Counted from the stretch's first letter, positions 25,128 through 33,542 are shown. The stretch: DNA of 64,000 bases from Cloacibacterium caeni (GCF_907163105.1 NZ_OU015321.1:1178001-1242000); one strand, 5' to 3'. The notes: generated by a model not told the origin, from the letters alone. Numbers and translations are program-made.

Positions 25128-25822
25128 ATGAGTACTTTCAGAAGTGATTTATCTGGGAAAGAATTTCCCGAAAACGAAAGGGTTTCCGCAAAAAATCTCA
25201 GACAATCCTTGTTTCATTTTATCAATAAAACGCATCCAAATTTTTCTAAAAATTGTTTTTGAGCATTGAAGAAATGAATGATTATCGAGAAAAATATATC
25301 TCTGAATTTCTCAACAAAAAATTAGGAAACCTAACCGAAGTAGAAAAACAAGTCATTCAATCTGTTTCTAAAAACACCATGATTTCTACAGAAGTGGAAG
25401 AAGATGAACAAGAAATTACTTTTGTTCAAAAATTAGCAGATAAAGTAGCCGAATTCGGTGGAAGTTGGGGTTTCATCATCTTTTTCATGACCTTTTTATT
25501 TGCTTGGATTTTTCTCAATGTTTTTTGGCTTTCTCATCATGGTTTTGACCCTTATCCTTTCATTTTATTGAACTTAATTTTATCTTGTATTGCGGCAATT
25601 CAGGCTCCAGTGATTATGATGAGCCAAAACCGACAAGAAGAGAAAGATAGGGAACGTTCCAAAAAAGATTACAAAATCAATCTAAAAAGCGAATTAGAAA
25701 TCAGAGAATTACACGAAAAAATAGACCATTTAATCATTCATTATCAACAAGATTTGCTCGAAATTCAGAAAACTCAAATAGACCTTTTAGAAAATATTTT
25801 ACATAATGTGAAGAAAGAGTAA
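25128..25822 (+). pseudogene. DUF1003 membrane protein gene, frameshifted
   Basis: ATG 25128 opens a 44-codon frame, MSTFRSDLSGKEFPENERVS then AKNLRQSLFHFINKTHPNF and a few more residues, ending at TGA 25260-25262. The -1 frame continues at once with LSIEEMNDYREKYISEFL and a DUF1003 body: two membrane helices (GFIIFFMTFLFAWIFLNVFW and YPFILLNLILSCIAAIQAPV), MMSQNRQEEKDRERSKKDY, and a coiled-coil end. The two pieces join as one normal DUF1003 protein of ~231 aa if the run of five T at 25256-25260 had six. It is either a real one-base loss, an assembly error, or ribosomal slippage. Without the first piece, translation could start only at TTG 25253 or ATG 25274. Confidence 0.8.
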
Positions 25823-25846
25823 AATAAAATTTCTGAAAATGTTTTT

Positions 25847-25858
25847 AAGCTAAAGCTT
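25847..25858. repeat. CTAAAG-tipped hairpin, copy 3
   Basis: AAGCT-AA-AGCTT in the spacer between the DUF1003 gene and the Lrp gene; same tip as the hairpins at 13236-13290. Confidence 0.5.
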
Positions 25859-25905
25859 TACTTCAATGAGTAAGAATTCTGTTAAAAAAATTAAAAAATT
25901 TAGTG

Positions 25906-25913
25906 TATATTTG
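25906..25913 (+). promoter_or_regulatory. Candidate -7 box for the Lrp/AsnC gene
   Basis: TATATTTG fits TAnnTTTG, 26 bp before the start codon. Confidence 0.5.
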
Positions 25914-25939
25914 TTTCTGAACCACTATAAATAAAGCTA

Positions 25940-26467
25940 ATGAGTCAAAATTTAGATCAAAAAGATTTACAAATATTAGATTTGCTTCAAAGAAATTCTA
26001 ACTATTCGGTAAAAGAAATCGGAGAGAAAATTGGCTTATCTTTTACCCCAACTTACGACAGAATTAAGTATTTAGAAAAAAATGGTTTTATAGAAAAATA
26101 TGCTGCTATTCTCAATCGTAAGAAAATAGGCATCGATTTAGTGGCTTATTGTAACGTGACGATTAGAAATCAATCTAAGCAATCACTAGATGAATTTGAG
26201 CAAGAAATTAAACAGTATGATGAAGTGCAAGAAGTCCTCAGTTTGTCTGGAACTTATGACTATATGCTGAAAATTGCTACCAATAACATTGACACCTATA
26301 ACAATTTCATTACCAACGTATTAGCTAATACTCCAAATATTTACCAATATCACAGCAGTATTGTTCTGAACGAAATCAAAAGAGAAAACACCTATAAACT
26401 CTTAGAAAAAGAACATCAACTGGATATGGAAAATGAGAAAAATTCGTCTAAAAAAAATAAGCTTTAA
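25940..26467 (+). CDS. Lrp/AsnC family transcriptional regulator
   Basis: A 175-aa regulator. The N-terminal winged helix-turn-helix covers residues 5-60 (DQKDLQILDLLQRNSNYSVK, then GLSFTPTYDRIKYLEKNGFI), followed by the RAM/AsnC ligand domain (about 65-150, with VQEVLSLSGTYDYMLKIAT). A Lys-rich tail ends the protein. Lrp-like proteins sense amino acids and bind DNA as octamers. It is convergent to the arginine cluster, so an effect on it is possible but only by proximity. The last codons form half of the shared terminator. Confidence 0.9.
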   Translation: MSQNLDQKDLQILDLLQRNSNYSVKEIGEKIGLSFTPTYDRIKYLEKNGFIEKYAAILNRKKIGIDLVAYCNVTIRNQSKQSLDEFEQEIKQYDEVQEVLSLSGTYDYMLKIATNNIDTYNNFITNVLANTPNIYQYHSSIVLNEIKRENTYKLLEKEHQLDMENEKNSSKKNKL

Positions 26468-26486
26468 ACCATTCAGTTTAAAGCTT
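26459..26486. terminator. Bidirectional terminator Lrp gene/argH
   Basis: A perfect 11-bp stem (26459-26469 with 26476-26486) with A-run and T-run on opposite sides. It includes the Lrp gene stop codon. Confidence 0.8.
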
Positions 26487-26513
26487 TTTTTAAATTCAAT
26501 TATACCACACATC

Positions 26514-27824
26514 CTATTTAAATTTCTCAAAAACTTTTGAGAATTCTTCTTTAATTTCTTCGTTGCAAAGATTTCCGATGCTTCCTTCGTGCGTATGATT
26601 TAAATTTTTATGAGGTTCAAAATTTTGATTTTCAATACTTTGACCAACCTGCACATAAGCATCACGGAATGAAACTCCATTTAAAACCAAATCATTTACA
26701 TTCTCCACACTGAAAAGGTATTGATACTTTTCGTCTTCCAAAATATTATCTTTTACCTGAATGTGATTCAAGGTATATTCTGTGATGTAAAGGCAGTCTT
26801 TGATGGTATTAATTGCAGGAAAAAGCACTTCTTTGGTCAGTTGCAGTTCTCGGTGATAACCAGAAGGTAAATTATTGGTGAGCAAAGTTAATTCCGTAGG
26901 AATACCTTGCAAAATATTACATTTACCACGAATGAGTTCAAAAATATCTGGATTTTTTTTGTGTGGCATTATGCTACTTCCTGTAGTAAAAGTATCTGGA
27001 AAGGTGATAAATCCGAAATTTTGATTCATATATAAACAAACATCATACGCTAATTTGCTCAAAGTATGTGAAATAGCAGCAATAGCAGTTGCCAAAGTTT
27101 TTTCAGATTTTCCGCGCGTCATTTGTGCATAAACTACATTGTAATTTAAGGTTTCAAATTCTAATAATTCTGTAGTTAAAGTACGATTGATCGGAAACGA
27201 AGAACCATAACCAGCGCCCGAACCTAAAGGATTTTTATTGGTGATTTTATACGCTGCCAAAAGCATTTCTAAATCGTCTATCAAAGCTTCTGCATACGCT
27301 CCAAACCACAATCCAAAAGAGGAAGGCATCGCAATTTGAAAATGAGTATAACCTGGGATAAGTTTATTTTGATGTTCATTGCTCAATTTCTGTAAAGTTT
27401 GAAAAAGATTTTTTACCAAATCTTTAATTTCTAGAATTTCATTTTTGAGGAAAAGTTTGATATCCACCAAAACTTGATCATTTCTAGAACGTGCCGAGTG
27501 AATTTTCTTGCCAATATCACCCAATTTCTTTGTCAATTGAAATTCTATCTGAGAGTGAACATCTTCTATTCCTTCTTCGATGATGAACTTTCCTTCTTCT
27601 ATTTGAAGTGCAATATGATCTAATTCTTTTAAAATTTTTGGCAATTCAGATTCTTCAATCAAACCAATAGTTGAAAGCATTTTAACGTGTGCTTTATTGC
27701 CCAAAACATCATATTTTGCGAGTTGTAAATCAAATTCTGCATCTCTGCCAATGGTAAATTTTTCTACCAAAGCAGCATGCTGATTTTCGGATAAATTATT
27801 TTTTTGCCAAAGTTTTTTGCTCAT
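26514..27824 (-). CDS. argH: Argininosuccinate lyase
   Basis: A 436-aa enzyme that splits argininosuccinate into arginine and fumarate, the last step of arginine synthesis. The fumarase/aspartase signature GSSIMPHKKNPD is near residue 275, and SARSRNDQV and TRGKSEKT mark other active-site segments. The start at 27824 (MSKKLWQKNN) is the family start; the nine extra residues from 27851 are unlikely. It is last in the leftward arginine cluster, separated from argE by a 417-bp repeat-filled gap, so it may have its own promoter. Confidence 0.95.
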   Translation of the reverse strand: MSKKLWQKNNLSENQHAALVEKFTIGRDAEFDLQLAKYDVLGNKAHVKMLSTIGLIEESELPKILKELDHIALQIEEGKFIIEEGIEDVHSQIEFQLTKKLGDIGKKIHSARSRNDQVLVDIKLFLKNEILEIKDLVKNLFQTLQKLSNEHQNKLIPGYTHFQIAMPSSFGLWFGAYAEALIDDLEMLLAAYKITNKNPLGSGAGYGSSFPINRTLTTELLEFETLNYNVVYAQMTRGKSEKTLATAIAAISHTLSKLAYDVCLYMNQNFGFITFPDTFTTGSSIMPHKKNPDIFELIRGKCNILQGIPTELTLLTNNLPSGYHRELQLTKEVLFPAINTIKDCLYITEYTLNHIQVKDNILEDEKYQYLFSVENVNDLVLNGVSFRDAYVQVGQSIENQNFEPHKNLNHTHEGSIGNLCNEEIKEEFSKVFEKFK

Positions 27825-27956
27825 TTTTGTATTTTTTAAACGCAAAGACAAGGTATTAAACTAATTATTGATGATATTATACCAAATCTTTTTTATTAAA
27901 TCGTCCCATTCTGGACTCAAAAAATGTTAAAATTTAATTTTTACCATTAAATCTAT

Positions 27957-28068
27957 ATTAAGATATTAAGAAAATTAAGTTTTTGCCTTTGGCAAATTAA
28001 TGAATTAAAGATAATATATCTTTAAATATTCTTCTTAATGAATTTAATTTCTTAATGAAAAACTTAAT
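27957..28068. repeat. Inverted ATTAAG arrays between argE and argH
   Basis: Three ATTAAG copies at 27957, 27965 and 27974 (8-9 bp steps) face CTTAAT/TTTAAT copies at 28034, 28043, 28051 and 28063. Between them are a GCC-TTT-GGC hairpin and an AAAGAT/ATCTTT palindrome. The 417-bp gap has no gene; the short frames there are shadows. Confidence 0.5.
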
Positions 28069-28143
28069 GTTTTTATAATTAAATATAATTTTATAACTAT
28101 ATATTTTTCAATATTACTTTCCCAATTACGATTGTTGAAAGGT

Positions 28144-28232
28144 GCAGCCCGACTTGAGCGGAGCTCTTTTTTGGTAACTGAGCTTGTCGAAGTTACTAAA
28201 AAAAGCGGGAGCGGAAGGCGGAAAAAGCTGCC
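28144..28232. repeat. Composite nested repeat upstream of argH
   Basis: A GCAGCCCGACTTGAGCGGAG left part ends in a T-run, and an A-run precedes GCGGGAGCGGAAGGCGG on the right. Between them sits a separate hairpin, GTAACT (28174-28179) with AGTTAC (28191-28196), around GAGCTTGTCGA. Both parts resemble repeats dispersed in environmental Bacteroidota; one appears inserted into the other. Confidence 0.65.
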
Positions 28233-28241
28233 CAAATTATT

Positions 28242-29324
28242 CTAAAAAACTATTTTCGAGAGTAATTGAATGTAAATTTTTATGCCTCCATAAATTTCAT
28301 CTACATAAATAAACTCGTCACTGCTGTGAGAACGTGCCGATAAACCTGGCCCCATTTTCAACGAAGGAAACGGAATTACCGCTTGATCTGAAGTAGTTGG
28401 CGAACCATAAGTGGTTCCGCCCAATTCTAAACCTGCTTTTACAATAGGATGTTCCACAGAAATCGACGAAGAATTGAGCCTGAAACCTCTTGCAACAGCT
28501 TTACTTTTTATATTTTGTTGAATAATTTCTAAAACTTCACGATTGGTGTATTGGTCTGTAGTCCTTACATCTATGGTAAAACTGCAAGTGTTGGGCACCA
28601 TGTTGTGCAATTTCCCCGCATTGATAACACTTACCGTCATTTTCACATCGCCTAAAGCATCAGATTTTTTGGGAAACTGATAATTTTTAATCCATTCTAT
28701 ATCCTTAATTGCGTTGTAAATGGCGTTATCATCATTAGGATGCGCTGCGTGAGAAGAAGTTCCCGAAGCTTCACAATCTACTACCATTAAGCCTTTTTCG
28801 GCAATTGCCATTTGCATTTCTGTAGGTTCACCAACAATTGCAAATTCTAAATTCCCAAAATGTGGAAGTACAGATTCTACCCCATCTAAACCAGAGTTTT
28901 CTTCTTGTGCAGTTGCTGCATAAACGATATTGTATTTTAAATCATCTGCATTATAAAAATAAAGAAAAGTTGCCATCAATGAAACTAAAGCTCCACCAGC
29001 ATCATTACTACCCAAACCATATAATTTACCGTCTTTAACGACTGGCGTAAAAGGATCTAAAGTATAGCCAGAATTGGGTCTTACTGTATCATGATGAGAA
29101 TTGAGCAGAATGGTTGGTTTTTCGGGAGAAAAATTTTGGTTAAAAGCCCAAACATTGTTTTGTTGACGATGAGTTTTTACCCCTTTTTCCTGAAGATATT
29201 TCTCGATTAAATCAGCCGTTTTATCTTCTTCTTTACTGAAAGAAGGGACAGAGATTAGCTGTTTGAGCAATTCTACTGCATTGTCGCCAAGTTCTAAAAA
29301 ATTATTGGGTGATTTCTGTTCCAC
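28242..29324 (-). CDS. argE: M20 deacetylase, ArgE-like (acetylornithine/acetylcitrulline)
   Basis: A 360-aa M20-family zinc hydrolase. Metal and catalytic residues are visible in NSHHDTV, GSNDAGG, QEENSG, GEPTEM and ARSHSSDEF. In clusters with the acetyl/succinyl-ornithine transcarbamylase, this enzyme removes the acyl group from acyl-citrulline instead of acetylornithine, so N-acetylcitrulline deacetylase is the best reading. Its start overlaps the end of argB by 23 bp, showing cotranslation. There is no signal peptide; it is cytoplasmic. Confidence 0.88.
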   Translation of the reverse strand: MEQKSPNNFLELGDNAVELLKQLISVPSFSKEEDKTADLIEKYLQEKGVKTHRQQNNVWAFNQNFSPEKPTILLNSHHDTVRPNSGYTLDPFTPVVKDGKLYGLGSNDAGGALVSLMATFLYFYNADDLKYNIVYAATAQEENSGLDGVESVLPHFGNLEFAIVGEPTEMQMAIAEKGLMVVDCEASGTSSHAAHPNDDNAIYNAIKDIEWIKNYQFPKKSDALGDVKMTVSVINAGKLHNMVPNTCSFTIDVRTTDQYTNREVLEIIQQNIKSKAVARGFRLNSSSISVEHPIVKAGLELGGTTYGSPTTSDQAVIPFPSLKMGPGLSARSHSSDEFIYVDEIYGGIKIYIQLLSKIVF

Positions 29325-30105
29325 TCGTTCTATCGTTTTCGTTAATGAGTTTTTTTAAAAAAGTTTCTTTTACAATAAATACTGATTTTACTCCTTTTTC
29401 TATTGCTGCAAAAGCATTATCGATTTTCGGAATCATTCCGTCATTGACGCTGTTTTTTTCTTTGAGTTGAATATAAGTTTCTGGCGTTATTTTAGCAATG
29501 ACAGAATTTTCATCATCAATATTTTCTAAAACTCCGTTTTTTTCAAAACAATACGCCAAATTTACTTCAAAATGTGTGGATAATGCCACTGCTAAACTCG
29601 ATGCAATGGTATCTGCATTGGTATTGAGCAAATTACCGTTTCCATCGTGTGTAATGGCACAAAAAACCGGACAAATATTTTCAAAAATTACTTTTTCTAA
29701 AAAAATAGCGTTAATTTTTTCTGTTTCTACATCTCCTACCCAACCGAAGTCTATGGTTTTCACAGATCTTTTGTGAGCCGGAATAAGATTGGCATCAGCT
29801 CCAGAAAAACCGATGGAATTCAAACCATTTTTTTGCAAAGTAGCCACAATATTTTTATTTATTAAACCTGCATAAACCATCACTGCAACATCTCTAGTTT
29901 CCTCATTGGTGATTCTTCTGCCTTCAAAAAACTCCTGTGGAATTTCTAGTTTTTCGGCGAGTTTGGTGGCTAATTTTCCACCTCCGTGGACTAGAATTTT
30001 CGGTTTTTGTAATTCCGAGAAATCCTTCAAAAAAGCTTCTAACTTTTCCGGATGGTCTATTACGTTTCCGCCAATTTTGATGATGTAAAGTTCTTGTTTT
30101 TGCAT
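29302..30105 (-). CDS. argB: Acetylglutamate kinase
   Basis: A 267-aa amino acid kinase that phosphorylates N-acetylglutamate, step two of the pathway. It has IIKIGGNVID (nucleotide-binding Lys and Gly loop), LVHGGGKLATKL, EGRRITNEETRDV (substrate Arg), and GDVETEKI with NTNADTIA for nucleotide binding. The short N-terminus lacks the helix of arginine-inhibited hexameric kinases, so feedback control may lie elsewhere. It overlaps argE by 23 bp and follows a 205-bp repeat-containing gap after argF'. Confidence 0.95.
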   Translation of the reverse strand: MQKQELYIIKIGGNVIDHPEKLEAFLKDFSELQKPKILVHGGGKLATKLAEKLEIPQEFFEGRRITNEETRDVAVMVYAGLINKNIVATLQKNGLNSIGFSGADANLIPAHKRSVKTIDFGWVGDVETEKINAIFLEKVIFENICPVFCAITHDGNGNLLNTNADTIASSLAVALSTHFEVNLAYCFEKNGVLENIDDENSVIAKITPETYIQLKEKNSVNDGMIPKIDNAFAAIEKGVKSVFIVKETFLKKLINENDRTSGTEITQ

Positions 30106-30127
30106 TTCTATTTTTTTTTATTCTCTC

Positions 30128-30154
30128 GCAGATTTTGCAGATTGAGCTGATATA
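30128..30154. repeat. 9-bp-period repeat in the argB/argF' gap
   Basis: GCAGATTTT, GCAGATTGA and GCTGATATA in tandem, beginning 23 bp upstream of the argB start codon. Confidence 0.65.
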
Positions 30155-30235
30155 TTATTCTAAAATATACTGCCATTTCGTGGCTCATAAATTACCTTAC
30201 AAAAAAGAAAAACTTGTGATTTCTATCTTTCTCTT

Positions 30236-30301
30236 GTCGATTTTGCTGATTAAGCTGATATATTTACAATTTTATTAATCTGCCAAATCTGCTTTATCAG
30301 C
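30236..30301. repeat. Inverted pair of 9-bp-period repeats
   Basis: GTCGATTTT, GCTGATTAA and GCTGATATA (30236-30262) face TTAATCTGC, CAAATCTGC and TTTATCAGC (30275-30301), the reverse complement pattern. Together with flanking TCTC/GAGA they form a long imperfect hairpin at the argF' stop, possibly acting as a terminator or processing site inside the operon. Confidence 0.65.
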
Positions 30302-30310
30302 GAGAAAACA

Positions 30311-31252
30311 TTACAAAATATTTTTCAAAACTGCTTGTGCTGCGAACAATCTGTTGTATGATTGTTCAAAAATCAATGACTGTTCAGAATCCAAAACCTC
30401 ATCACTTACTTCTACATTTCTACGAACTGGCAAACAATGCATTGGTTTACCATTATTCGTGATTTTCATTTTTTCTTCAGTTAACATCCAATCATCATAA
30501 CCTTCAGCTACTTTTCCGTAATAATTAAATGAACTCCAATTTTTAATATACACAAAATCAGCATCTTTCAACGCTTCTTCTTGATTATTAGTCACTTGAG
30601 CTTCGCCAACAAATGCTGGGTCTAAATCTAAACCTTCAGGATGCGTAATCACAAAATCTACATCTTGCGTATTCATCCATTCTGCAAAAGAATTGGCAAC
30701 CGCGTGTGGAATGGGCTTAATGTGAGGTCCCCAAGTGAGAACTACTTTTGGTTTTTTGGTTTCTTTCCATTGTTCTTTTATAGTAATGGTATCTGCTAAA
30801 CTTTGTAAAGGATGTCTGGTAGCCGCTTCCATAGAAATCAATGGTTTATTGAGATACTTTTGGAAAAGCGTTAAAATCTTTTCTTCGGTGTCTGATTTTT
30901 TATTTTTTAAATCTGCAAAACATCTGATTGCCACAACATCACAATATTGTCCGATAACTGTAGCCGCATCTTTAATATGCTCTACCGTAGTACCATTCAT
31001 TACAGCTCCATCTTCAGTTTCCCAAGCCCAAAAATCTTGTCCAGCATTGAAAGTCATCACTTTAAAACCTAGATTTTCAGCAGCTTTTTGAGTACTCATT
31101 CTTGTTCTGAGGCTAGAATTCATAAAAATTAAGCCCAAAGTTTTCCCTTTAGCTAAATTCTCGTCCTTCAAAGGATTTTTTTTGTATTCTAGAGCGTCTT
31201 GAATTAAGTTTTCAAGATTTTCTACGTCATTTATAGATAGAAATTGTTTCAT
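30311..31252 (-). CDS. argF': N-acetylornithine/N-succinylornithine carbamoyltransferase
   Basis: A 313-aa transcarbamylase of the branch that carbamoylates an acylated ornithine. Carbamoyl phosphate motif: NSSLRTRMS (about 45-53); second motif MHCLPVRRNVEVSDEVL. In the substrate loop Glu91 lies in VEHIKDA, where by memory the Xanthomonas acetylornithine enzyme has Glu92 and the Bacteroides succinylornithine enzyme has Pro90; Glu favours acetylornithine. The start at 31252 (MKQFLSINDV) is preferred to 31273, which would translate part of the upstream repeat. The downstream ArgE-like gene fits this route. Confidence 0.9.
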   Translation of the reverse strand: MKQFLSINDVENLENLIQDALEYKKNPLKDENLAKGKTLGLIFMNSSLRTRMSTQKAAENLGFKVMTFNAGQDFWAWETEDGAVMNGTTVEHIKDAATVIGQYCDVVAIRCFADLKNKKSDTEEKILTLFQKYLNKPLISMEAATRHPLQSLADTITIKEQWKETKKPKVVLTWGPHIKPIPHAVANSFAEWMNTQDVDFVITHPEGLDLDPAFVGEAQVTNNQEEALKDADFVYIKNWSSFNYYGKVAEGYDDWMLTEEKMKITNNGKPMHCLPVRRNVEVSDEVLDSEQSLIFEQSYNRLFAAQAVLKNIL

Positions 31253-31270
31253 TTTATTATTTGTATTTCC

Positions 31271-31299
31271 CACAGATTACACAGATTTACACAGATTTA
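31271..31299. repeat. CACAGATT tandem repeat upstream of argF'
   Basis: CACAGATTA then CACAGATTTA twice (9-10 bp units), 18 bp upstream of the chosen start. Confidence 0.7.
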
Positions 31300-31312
31300 A
31301 TGAAATTTAATA

Positions 31313-31340
31313 TCAAAAATCGTAAATCTAAAATTTTAAT
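31313..31340. repeat. Weak 7-bp-period array at the argD stop
   Basis: TCAAAAA, TCGTAAA, TCTAAAA and TTTTAAT in 7-bp phase, running into the argD stop codon. A+T-rich, so low confidence. Confidence 0.35.
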
Positions 31341-32472
31341 ATTCGTTTAAAATTTGGATTAAAGCATCTGCGAATTTTTTCACATCTTCTTTTTTTACAT
31401 TTAAAGCAGGTAAAACCCTCAAAGTATTTGGTGTTGATGCATTACCTGTCAACATTTTGTATTCTTTAACCAATCTATTTCTTACTTCATTGCAAGGAAA
31501 AGCCAAATCAATCCCAATCATTAAACCTTGATAACGAATTTCTTTGATATTTTTTTGATTTTGAAGCAAAGAAACCAAGTAATCGCCGATTTCTTGAGCG
31601 TTTTGTAATAGATTTTCTTCTTCAATCACCTCTAAAACCGCTTTGGTAGCAGCACAAGCCAAGAAATTACCTCCAAAAGTAGTTCCGAGTAAACCATAGG
31701 AAGCTTTGAATTTAGGTGAAATTAAAATCCCCGCAACAGGAAAACCATTTCCCATTCCTTTTGCCATCGAAATAATATCAGGAGTCACACCAGCGTGTTG
31801 ATGAGCGAAAAATTTACCGCTTCTTCCGAAACCAGATTGAATTTCGTCTGCGATGAAAACTGCATTATTTTCATTACACAATTGCTGAATTTTGTGTAAA
31901 AATGCTGTGGTAGGAATCTGAACACCGCCAACTCCTTGAATCCCTTCTACAATTACTCCAGCAATATCTGAATTGGTTTTGAATTCATTTTCTAAAGCTT
32001 CCAAATCATTGAAGGGAAGTTTTACGAAATTTTCAGATTGATTCACTGGCGCTACAATTTTCGGATTGTCTGTACAAGCTACAGCAGCCGCAGTTCTTCC
32101 GTGGAAAGCTCCAGAAAAATAAATAATTTTCTTTTTTCCAGTGTGGAAAGAAGCCAATTTTATGGCATTTTCATTGGCTTCAGCACCAGAATTGCAAAGG
32201 AAAAGTGTATAATCCTCATAACCAGACAACTTGGTCAGTTGTTCAGCTACTTGATTTTGAATCGGAATTTTCACATAATTAGAATAAAAACCGATATTAT
32301 TGAGTTGTTCTGTAATGTATTTTACATAAGTTGGGTGAGAATGTCCGATGGAAATCACTGCGTGACCACCATATAAATCTAGATATTCTGTTCCGTTTTC
32401 GTCCCAAAAATAGCTTCCCTCAGCTTTTGCAGGAGTAACGTCTATTAAAGGATATACATCAAAAAGTTTCAT
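31336..32472 (-). CDS. argD: Acetylornithine aminotransferase
   Basis: A 378-aa class III PLP aminotransferase that makes N-acetylornithine from the semialdehyde. It has FLCNSGAEANENAIKLA (phosphate-binding), FHGRTAAAVA, ADEIQSGFGRSGKFFAHQ, and the PLP lysine in MAKGMGNGFP. The length is normal. The start codon lies 5 bp from a heptad array. The 110-bp gap to argC also contains a 12-bp inverted repeat that could interrupt the transcript. Confidence 0.94.
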   Translation of the reverse strand: MKLFDVYPLIDVTPAKAEGSYFWDENGTEYLDLYGGHAVISIGHSHPTYVKYITEQLNNIGFYSNYVKIPIQNQVAEQLTKLSGYEDYTLFLCNSGAEANENAIKLASFHTGKKKIIYFSGAFHGRTAAAVACTDNPKIVAPVNQSENFVKLPFNDLEALENEFKTNSDIAGVIVEGIQGVGGVQIPTTAFLHKIQQLCNENNAVFIADEIQSGFGRSGKFFAHQHAGVTPDIISMAKGMGNGFPVAGILISPKFKASYGLLGTTFGGNFLACAATKAVLEVIEEENLLQNAQEIGDYLVSLLQNQKNIKEIRYQGLMIGIDLAFPCNEVRNRLVKEYKMLTGNASTPNTLRVLPALNVKKEDVKKFADALIQILNEY

Positions 32473-32476
32473 TTTT

Positions 32477-32511
32477 ATTTATGATTTACGATGTTTGATT
32501 TACGATTTTAA
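32477..32511. repeat. 7-bp-period array before argD
   Basis: ATTTATG, ATTTACG, ATGTTTG, ATTTACG and ATTTTAA in exact phase, starting 5 bp upstream of the argD start codon. Confidence 0.75.
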
Positions 32512-32513
32512 AA

Positions 32514-32558
32514 ACTTTGTCAAAGATTAATTTTAAATTATAAGAGCTTTGACAAAGT
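32514..32558. repeat. ACTTTGTCAAAG inverted repeat
   Basis: ACTTTGTCAAAG (32514-32525) and its perfect reverse complement (32547-32558), 21 bp apart; each arm is also nearly self-complementary. The same 12-mer recurs at 40749-40760 upstream of tpx. Confidence 0.75.
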
Positions 32559-32582
32559 ACCTTTCATTTTTACTTTTTATTG

Positions 32583-33542
32583 CTAAAAAGCAATAGATTT
32601 GAGTTTCAAACCTGCGTTTTCGGGAAACCCGAAAGATATATTCATGTTATGAATAGCTTGTCCTGAAGCGCCTTTTAAGAGATTATCAATTGCAGAATGT
32701 ACCACTGCAAAATCTCCGTTTTTTTCAATATTAATCAAGCACCTATTGGTATTGACAACTTGTTTCAGATTAATTTCTTTTCTTGAAATCGTAGTGAAAA
32801 TTTGTCCTTCGTAGAATTTTTCATACAATTCAAATAATTCTTCTAAAGAAAGTAAAGTTTTAAACGTAGAACTCACAAAAATTCCTCTTGCAAAATCTCC
32901 TCTCCATGGAACAAATTGCACCGAAAATGGAACTTTGCTCAACTCTTTTAGTTGAAAATTTATCTCGCCTAAATGCTGATGCGTTAAAGTTTTATACGCC
33001 GAAATGTTATTTTGTCTCCAACTGAAATGTGTAGTTTCAGAAAGTGATTTTCCTGCACCAGTTGCGCCTGTAATTCCTGTCGTATAAATTTCTGAAACTT
33101 CTTGATTTTGAAGAATCGGGATAATTCCCAACTGAATTGCAGTGGCAAAACAACCAGGATTAGCAATGAATTTTGCACCTTTCAATTGAGCCGAATTCAA
33201 TTCTGGAAGTCCATAAACGAAAGAATTTCCTTGATAGGTTTCTCCAATTCTGAAATCGTTTCCTAAATCTATGACAACGGCGTTTCCAACGTTATTATTT
33301 TCGAGCCAAATTTTACTTTCTTTATGAGGTAAAGCCAGAAAAAGAACATCTGCATCAGTAGAATTATCAATAAATTCTAAATCAATTTCTCCGATTAGAT
33401 CTTGGTGTAAATCCGTTACTTTTTTACCTACATTAGAATAGCTCGTCACAAACGAAAGTTCTGCATTGGGATGATTGAGCAACAAACGAATCAGTTCGCC
33501 ACCAGTGTAACCAGTTCCACCAATAATTCCTGCTTTAATCAT
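32583..33542 (-). CDS. argC: N-acetyl-gamma-glutamyl-phosphate reductase
   Basis: A 319-aa NADPH-dependent reductase for step three of arginine synthesis. IIGGTGYTGGELIRLL is the nucleotide loop at the start, and the catalytic Cys131 lies in NPGCFATA; ALPHKES and WRGDFARGIF are further family segments. The start overlaps the argG stop by 8 bp, so the two are coupled. Confidence 0.95.
   Translation of the reverse strand: MIKAGIIGGTGYTGGELIRLLLNHPNAELSFVTSYSNVGKKVTDLHQDLIGEIDLEFIDNSTDADVLFLALPHKESKIWLENNNVGNAVVIDLGNDFRIGETYQGNSFVYGLPELNSAQLKGAKFIANPGCFATAIQLGIIPILQNQEVSEIYTTGITGATGAGKSLSETTHFSWRQNNISAYKTLTHQHLGEINFQLKELSKVPFSVQFVPWRGDFARGIFVSSTFKTLLSLEELFELYEKFYEGQIFTTISRKEINLKQVVNTNRCLINIEKNGDFAVVHSAIDNLLKGASGQAIHNMNISFGFPENAGLKLKSIAF

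Noticed and set aside
25253-25822. Normal short DUF1003 gene starting at TTG 25253
   Set aside because: The family N-terminus is encoded just upstream in the other frame, so a frameshift is more likely than a late start.
28044-28235. 63-codon minus-strand frame between argE and argH
   Set aside because: It lies across the composite repeat; codons are repeat translation.
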